From: Hellea sp.
GTDB lineage: Bacteria > Pseudomonadota > Alphaproteobacteria > Caulobacterales > Maricaulaceae
NCBI GenBank assembly: GCA_014238285.1
Contig: JABABK010000003.1
Location: forward strand, 1-64,000
DNA length: 64,000 nt
Direction of reading: 5' to 3'
In this document: positions 61,074-64,000 of the stretch, in pieces
Position numbering within the stretch: the stretch's first letter is position 1
How the letters are laid out: each line of letters starts with the position of its first letter
Translations under genes and position numbers: made by a program
Notes under the pieces: generated by a model
What the model was told of the DNA's origin: nothing
Database searches by the model: none
The model's input: only the letters and a program-made list of their open reading frames with translations

Positions 61074-62738
61074 GTGACCAATCAAAGTAAACATGAAAAA
61101 TCTCACCAAAAATCTCCCCAAAAATCTAAAGGAAAACTCGCGCTAATCTGGTGCGGTATTCTTATATTGCTCGGCATCATTTTGTTTGCGCTTCTTAGCG
61201 CATTTGGAGCTTTACGTTACTGGCAAGCCGAGAAAGCGCCGCAAGGCGAGACCGATTTGGCCTTTGAAGAAGCTAGCTTGTCGTTTCACCACGAAGCTGA
61301 CTTAGTCGGATCATTACCGTTTCTAGGCAGCGCCGCGCTCGATATAGATGGCGATGGCCAAGATGAATTATTTCTGGGCGGCGGCGATGATCAAGCGGAT
61401 CAAATGCTTGCGTTTCGCGATGGCGGTTTTGTAGCGCTTCCTCTGACATTTAAAAAGGGTGGGTCTGATGCCACACATGGCGCGGCCTCAATGGATATTG
61501 ATAATGACGGCGATGTCGATTTATTTACGGCGCGTGAAAGCGGAATTTGGTTTCATGAAAACAATGGAGGTGAGTTTGGTAGTCAAAACCTGAATCTGCC
61601 GCTGGCTGATAATACAACGCCGCTTTCTATTGGTTTTGGCGATATCAATAAAGACGGCCTCGCGGATATGTATGTGGCGGGGTACCTTAAAATTGAGCTT
61701 GTTGAGGGCGAGACAAATTTCTCCAATGGTTATGGCGGTTACAGCTCGCTCTTTTTAAATGTAAGCAGTTTAACCAGCGGCGGTATGGCATGGAGCGATA
61801 TTTCAAAATCGGCAGGGGTGTGGCGCCAACACAATACATTTATCGGCTTGTTTGCCGATCTTGATAATGACCTTGATAGCGATTTGATCGTGGCGCAAGA
61901 TACAGGCAAGGTCGAAATGTATGAAAATAATGGCGACCTAACGTTTAGCCCGATTGATAACCCGTCAGATTATTCTTACCCGATGGGCGTAGCCGCCGGG
62001 GATTATGACAATGATGGTCTGATTGATCTTTATTTTTCAAATGTTGGCTATACGTTACCGCCGGCTTTGCTGCGCGGAAACCTAGCCAAGGATGATGTCT
62101 TTAACCCATCCTATATGTTGTTTCACAATGATGGAGATTTAAAGTTCTCGGACACATCCGAAGATATGAATGCAGCCAAATATGGATTTGGCTGGGGGAC
62201 TGTTTTTGCTGATATGAACTTGGATGGTCGCGAGGATTTACTCGCCGCGCAAAATTACGCACGTTTCCCAGCAAATCAATTGCTGGATCATTACCCCGGG
62301 AAAATCCTGCAAAATTACGGTGACAAATTTATGCCGGTTGAGAAAGTGGCTCATGCGGAGAACCGATTATTTGGCATTGCTCCCATTGTTTCAGATTTTA
62401 GCGGTGATGGCTGGCCAGATCTAGTTTGGGCAAATTTGAACAGTCCATCCTTAGCCTATATCAATAAGGGCGGTGATGGAAACTGGATTTCCATTAGCCT
62501 GCCTAATCAAGCGAGCTCCATAAATGCAAGGGTCACCGTCACGACAGTCGGTGGAGCGGTGCAAACTAAACAGTTTATTACCTCGCAAGGACTCGGTTCT
62601 GATCAAACTCGCGATCTTGTTTTCGGGCTTGGAGACGCTAAAAATATCTCATCTGTTCAGATTGATTTCCAAGACGGTACTTCGCGCAATATCGATAATC
62701 CCGCTTTGAATAAACGAATTTTAGTGGGGGCGAAATAA
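61074..62738 (+). CDS. Membrane-anchored FG-GAP/VCBS repeat protein (ASPIC/UnbV type)
   Basis: Start set at GTG 61074, with GGAGG five bases upstream; 554 residues. A Lys/Ser-rich cytoplasmic tail and one membrane helix (IWCGILILLGIILFALLSAF) precede at least seven FG-GAP blades with Ca-binding D-x-D-x-D-G motifs, for example ALDIDGDGQDELFLGG, SMDIDNDGDVDLFTA and AGDYDNDGLIDLYF. The C-terminus resembles the ASPIC/UnbV domain (LVFGLGDAKNISSVQIDFQD). Probably a periplasmic beta-propeller for binding. Its stop overlaps the next start by one base. Confidence 0.87.
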   Translation: MTNQSKHEKSHQKSPQKSKGKLALIWCGILILLGIILFALLSAFGALRYWQAEKAPQGETDLAFEEASLSFHHEADLVGSLPFLGSAALDIDGDGQDELFLGGGDDQADQMLAFRDGGFVALPLTFKKGGSDATHGAASMDIDNDGDVDLFTARESGIWFHENNGGEFGSQNLNLPLADNTTPLSIGFGDINKDGLADMYVAGYLKIELVEGETNFSNGYGGYSSLFLNVSSLTSGGMAWSDISKSAGVWRQHNTFIGLFADLDNDLDSDLIVAQDTGKVEMYENNGDLTFSPIDNPSDYSYPMGVAAGDYDNDGLIDLYFSNVGYTLPPALLRGNLAKDDVFNPSYMLFHNDGDLKFSDTSEDMNAAKYGFGWGTVFADMNLDGREDLLAAQNYARFPANQLLDHYPGKILQNYGDKFMPVEKVAHAENRLFGIAPIVSDFSGDGWPDLVWANLNSPSLAYINKGGDGNWISISLPNQASSINARVTVTTVGGAVQTKQFITSQGLGSDQTRDLVFGLGDAKNISSVQIDFQDGTSRNIDNPALNKRILVGAK

Positions 62739-63400
62739 TGGCTCAAATAAATTGGATTAGGCTTGCGGGTTGGGCAGGATTGTTCGGCGCTATGCTGGTC
62801 GGTATTGGTGAGTTCTCCATGCAATATACGCCTAATGGCGGCATTGAGGATGTAAAAGACTATCTTTACTTCAATGATATTTCAGAAAAGCGGTTGAGCT
62901 TTGGGCATTTCATTGCCGTGTTGTCTGCGCCACTCTATATGCTCGGCTATTGGTTTTTATCCAAGCAGTTGGAGCCAGCAGGGGCGAAACAGTCCAAAGC
63001 CCTTTTTCTAATAGGGGCTTATGCCTTTGCTGTTGGCACGGCATGGATTGGTCAGAGATTTTTCCTAGCCGCGACCGTCCATGAAATTGCGGCAGGACAA
63101 AACCTTAAAGGACTTCTGACCTTATTTTCAGAACATAATGAGCCGTTTGTGAATGTCCTGAGAATTGCCATGCTTATTGTATCAGTACTTTGGGTAAAAC
63201 TTATCCTGAGTGGCAAAACCAATTTTCCGAAATGGCTAGCCATATTCAGCCCGATAGTCCTTCTGGCACTGATGTTTGCGCTGTATTTTTTCAAAACTAA
63301 AATTGGGCTTTATGTCTTTCCAGCTGCCATGAACGTCGCGCATTTCATCGTCTTTGGCCTCGCCCTTTGGACAACGCGTTCTCACAAGGGCATCGCATGA
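62738..63400 (+). CDS. Six-helix membrane protein of unknown function
   Basis: Protein of 220 residues with six predicted membrane segments (for example LAGWAGLFGAMLVGIGEFSM, GHFIAVLSAPLYMLGYWFLS and AFAVGTAWIGQRFFLAA). Small polar loops; no cofactor motif recognised, though it resembles uncharacterised DUF6796-like proteins. One-base overlap with the FG-GAP gene and four-base overlap with the next, so all three are translated together. Confidence 0.75.
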   Translation: MAQINWIRLAGWAGLFGAMLVGIGEFSMQYTPNGGIEDVKDYLYFNDISEKRLSFGHFIAVLSAPLYMLGYWFLSKQLEPAGAKQSKALFLIGAYAFAVGTAWIGQRFFLAATVHEIAAGQNLKGLLTLFSEHNEPFVNVLRIAMLIVSVLWVKLILSGKTNFPKWLAIFSPIVLLALMFALYFFKTKIGLYVFPAAMNVAHFIVFGLALWTTRSHKGIA

Positions 63401-63780
63401 AATTGATGCGCGGACTGCTTTTACTGATTTCCGGGTTCGGCCTAATGGCCGGAGCCAAATTATCCCTGGAGCATATTCAGCACGGCGAAGTCTGTCCGAT
63501 GCTGGGGCCTGTTCCGGCCTGTATCATTGTATTCTTGGGGTATCTCGCTGTGTTTCTGGCAGCTGTTTTTATTCAAAAACCATGGGCAAAAAAGTTATTC
63601 TATACAGGTTGGACGCCCGTTTTTCTCTTGGCTTTCATTGGCGTTGGCTTAGAACTCATCAAAGGGCAGACCTGCCCACCAGGCCCGGCCGGAATTCCTC
63701 AGTGTTTCTTTTCACTCGCTATGATTACTGCTTGTTGGCTTATGTTTAGGTTCTATCAGGCCAGTGCACCGCGAAAATAA
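63397..63780 (+). CDS. Four-helix membrane protein with two Cys-Pro motifs
   Basis: Start set at ATG 63397, overlapping the previous stop by four bases; 127 residues. It appears to be a two-fold repeat, each half with two membrane helices and a short loop: GEVCPMLGPVPACIIV and GQTCPPGPAGIPQCFFS. The paired Cys could form disulphides on the periplasmic face. No family recognised. The 3' end overlaps the converging hydrolase gene by 25 bases. Confidence 0.72.
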   Translation: MKLMRGLLLLISGFGLMAGAKLSLEHIQHGEVCPMLGPVPACIIVFLGYLAVFLAAVFIQKPWAKKLFYTGWTPVFLLAFIGVGLELIKGQTCPPGPAGIPQCFFSLAMITACWLMFRFYQASAPRK

Positions 63781-64000
63781 GTCAGAACTTCGTCAAAAGC
63801 GGTGCGAGTTGGATGTCCTGTTTGGTCGACAAAATCGAGGGTAAGTACAGAATGTCCATTGCCGGGTATAGTTGTTAACTTTACGCGCGGTGTATCATCA
63901 TTAAAAGTTTGATCAATCGCTTTGAACTTTTCCGCTTGGCAAAATTTATCACCTTCAAAGCGGTAAGCTAGCATAGGTCCTTTTTGATCAAGTTGTTTGC
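63756..64000 (-). CDS. Alpha/beta-hydrolase, C-terminal end (partial)
   Basis: The frame stays open to the window edge, so only about the last 80 residues are seen. They contain AYRFEGDKFCQAEKF, where an acid residue would sit, and IPGNGHSVLTLDF, with the likely catalytic His. This fits the end of a dienelactone-hydrolase-like or esterase protein. Substrate unknown. Confidence 0.6.
   Translation of the reverse strand, partial: KQLDQKGPMLAYRFEGDKFCQAEKFKAIDQTFNDDTPRVKLTTIPGNGHSVLTLDFVDQTGHPTRTAFDEVLTYFRGALA

Noticed and set aside
1..64000. Search for CRISPR arrays, tRNA/rRNA genes, insertion sequences, phage genes and toxin-antitoxin pairs
   Set aside because: No regularly spaced direct repeats, cloverleaf-like segments, transposase motifs or paired small toxin genes were seen by eye; a covariance-model scan could still reveal small RNAs.

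Overview
The window comes from the chromosome of an alphaproteobacterium. I would place it near the Hyphomonadaceae/Robiginitomaculum-type marine Caulobacterales, but that placement is inference from protein style only. Four things point to the class. The tuf-S10-spc-alpha ribosomal order continues through secY-adk-rpsM-rpsK-rpoA-rplQ without rpsD or rpmJ. The mutS-glnD-murJ-trpS block is typical of the class. Two intergenic sites match the alphaproteobacterial LexA box GTTC-N7-GTTC. Three palindromic repeats are built like the common alphaproteobacterial GTCATCCCGG elements. GC content looks close to 50 percent. Genes are tightly packed, with many 1-8 bp stop/start overlaps. No rRNA, tRNA, IS element, prophage or CRISPR array was seen.

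1-14.8 kb: the end of tuf, then a complete ribosomal protein supercluster, all on +, closed by a strong terminator after rplQ. The odd member is rplO. It encodes L15 joined through a Lys/Ala/Pro-rich linker to a C-terminal domain that I recognise as DUF2853.

14.8-28.3 kb: an accessory stretch. It holds a secreted His/Gly-rich protein, an ABM monooxygenase-like protein and a CsoR-controlled metal operon (csoR, envelope protein, His/Met-rich HMA protein, MerT-like membrane protein) with two perfect palindromic operators. An MscS channel, an isolated TadG-like protein, an isolated CcmI-like protein and a DszC-type acyl-CoA dehydrogenase homologue follow. Then come a BlaI/M56 pair with a well-formed operator-promoter, a thioesterase, a 45-residue RiPP-precursor-like peptide, and bacterioferritin with its ferredoxin. 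Three copies of one palindromic repeat architecture lie here.

28.3-45.4 kb: mostly housekeeping. A PanE-like reductase and a methyltransferase are followed by a minus-strand run nfu-tsaB-rimI-fur-fabI, a tandem pair of M48-PDZ lipoproteins, and a second minus-strand run mutS-glnD-murJ-trpS-PCuAC. An AmpG-like transporter has its start codon inside a 9-bp hairpin.

45.4-64 kb: regulation and envelope or secreted proteins. These are a PAS-linker-receiver protein with no kinase core, a DUF5710 protein under a LexA box, a 2OG-Fe(II) oxygenase, DoxX, NupC, a uridine kinase and an acyltransferase. Two tandem secreted RTX-repeat paralogues run directly into an OmpR/histidine kinase pair. A 782-residue secreted phosphodiesterase carries lectin-like and fascin-like modules. 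ComM/YifB has its own LexA box, and an FG-GAP protein is translationally coupled to two small membrane proteins. The window ends inside an alpha/beta-hydrolase gene on the minus strand.

I see no single unmistakable new defence or biosynthetic system. The strongest candidates for something undescribed are the L15-DUF2853 fusion, the CsoR metal operon, the RTX-paralogue/two-component operon, the orphan RiPP-like peptide, and SOS control of the DUF5710 protein.
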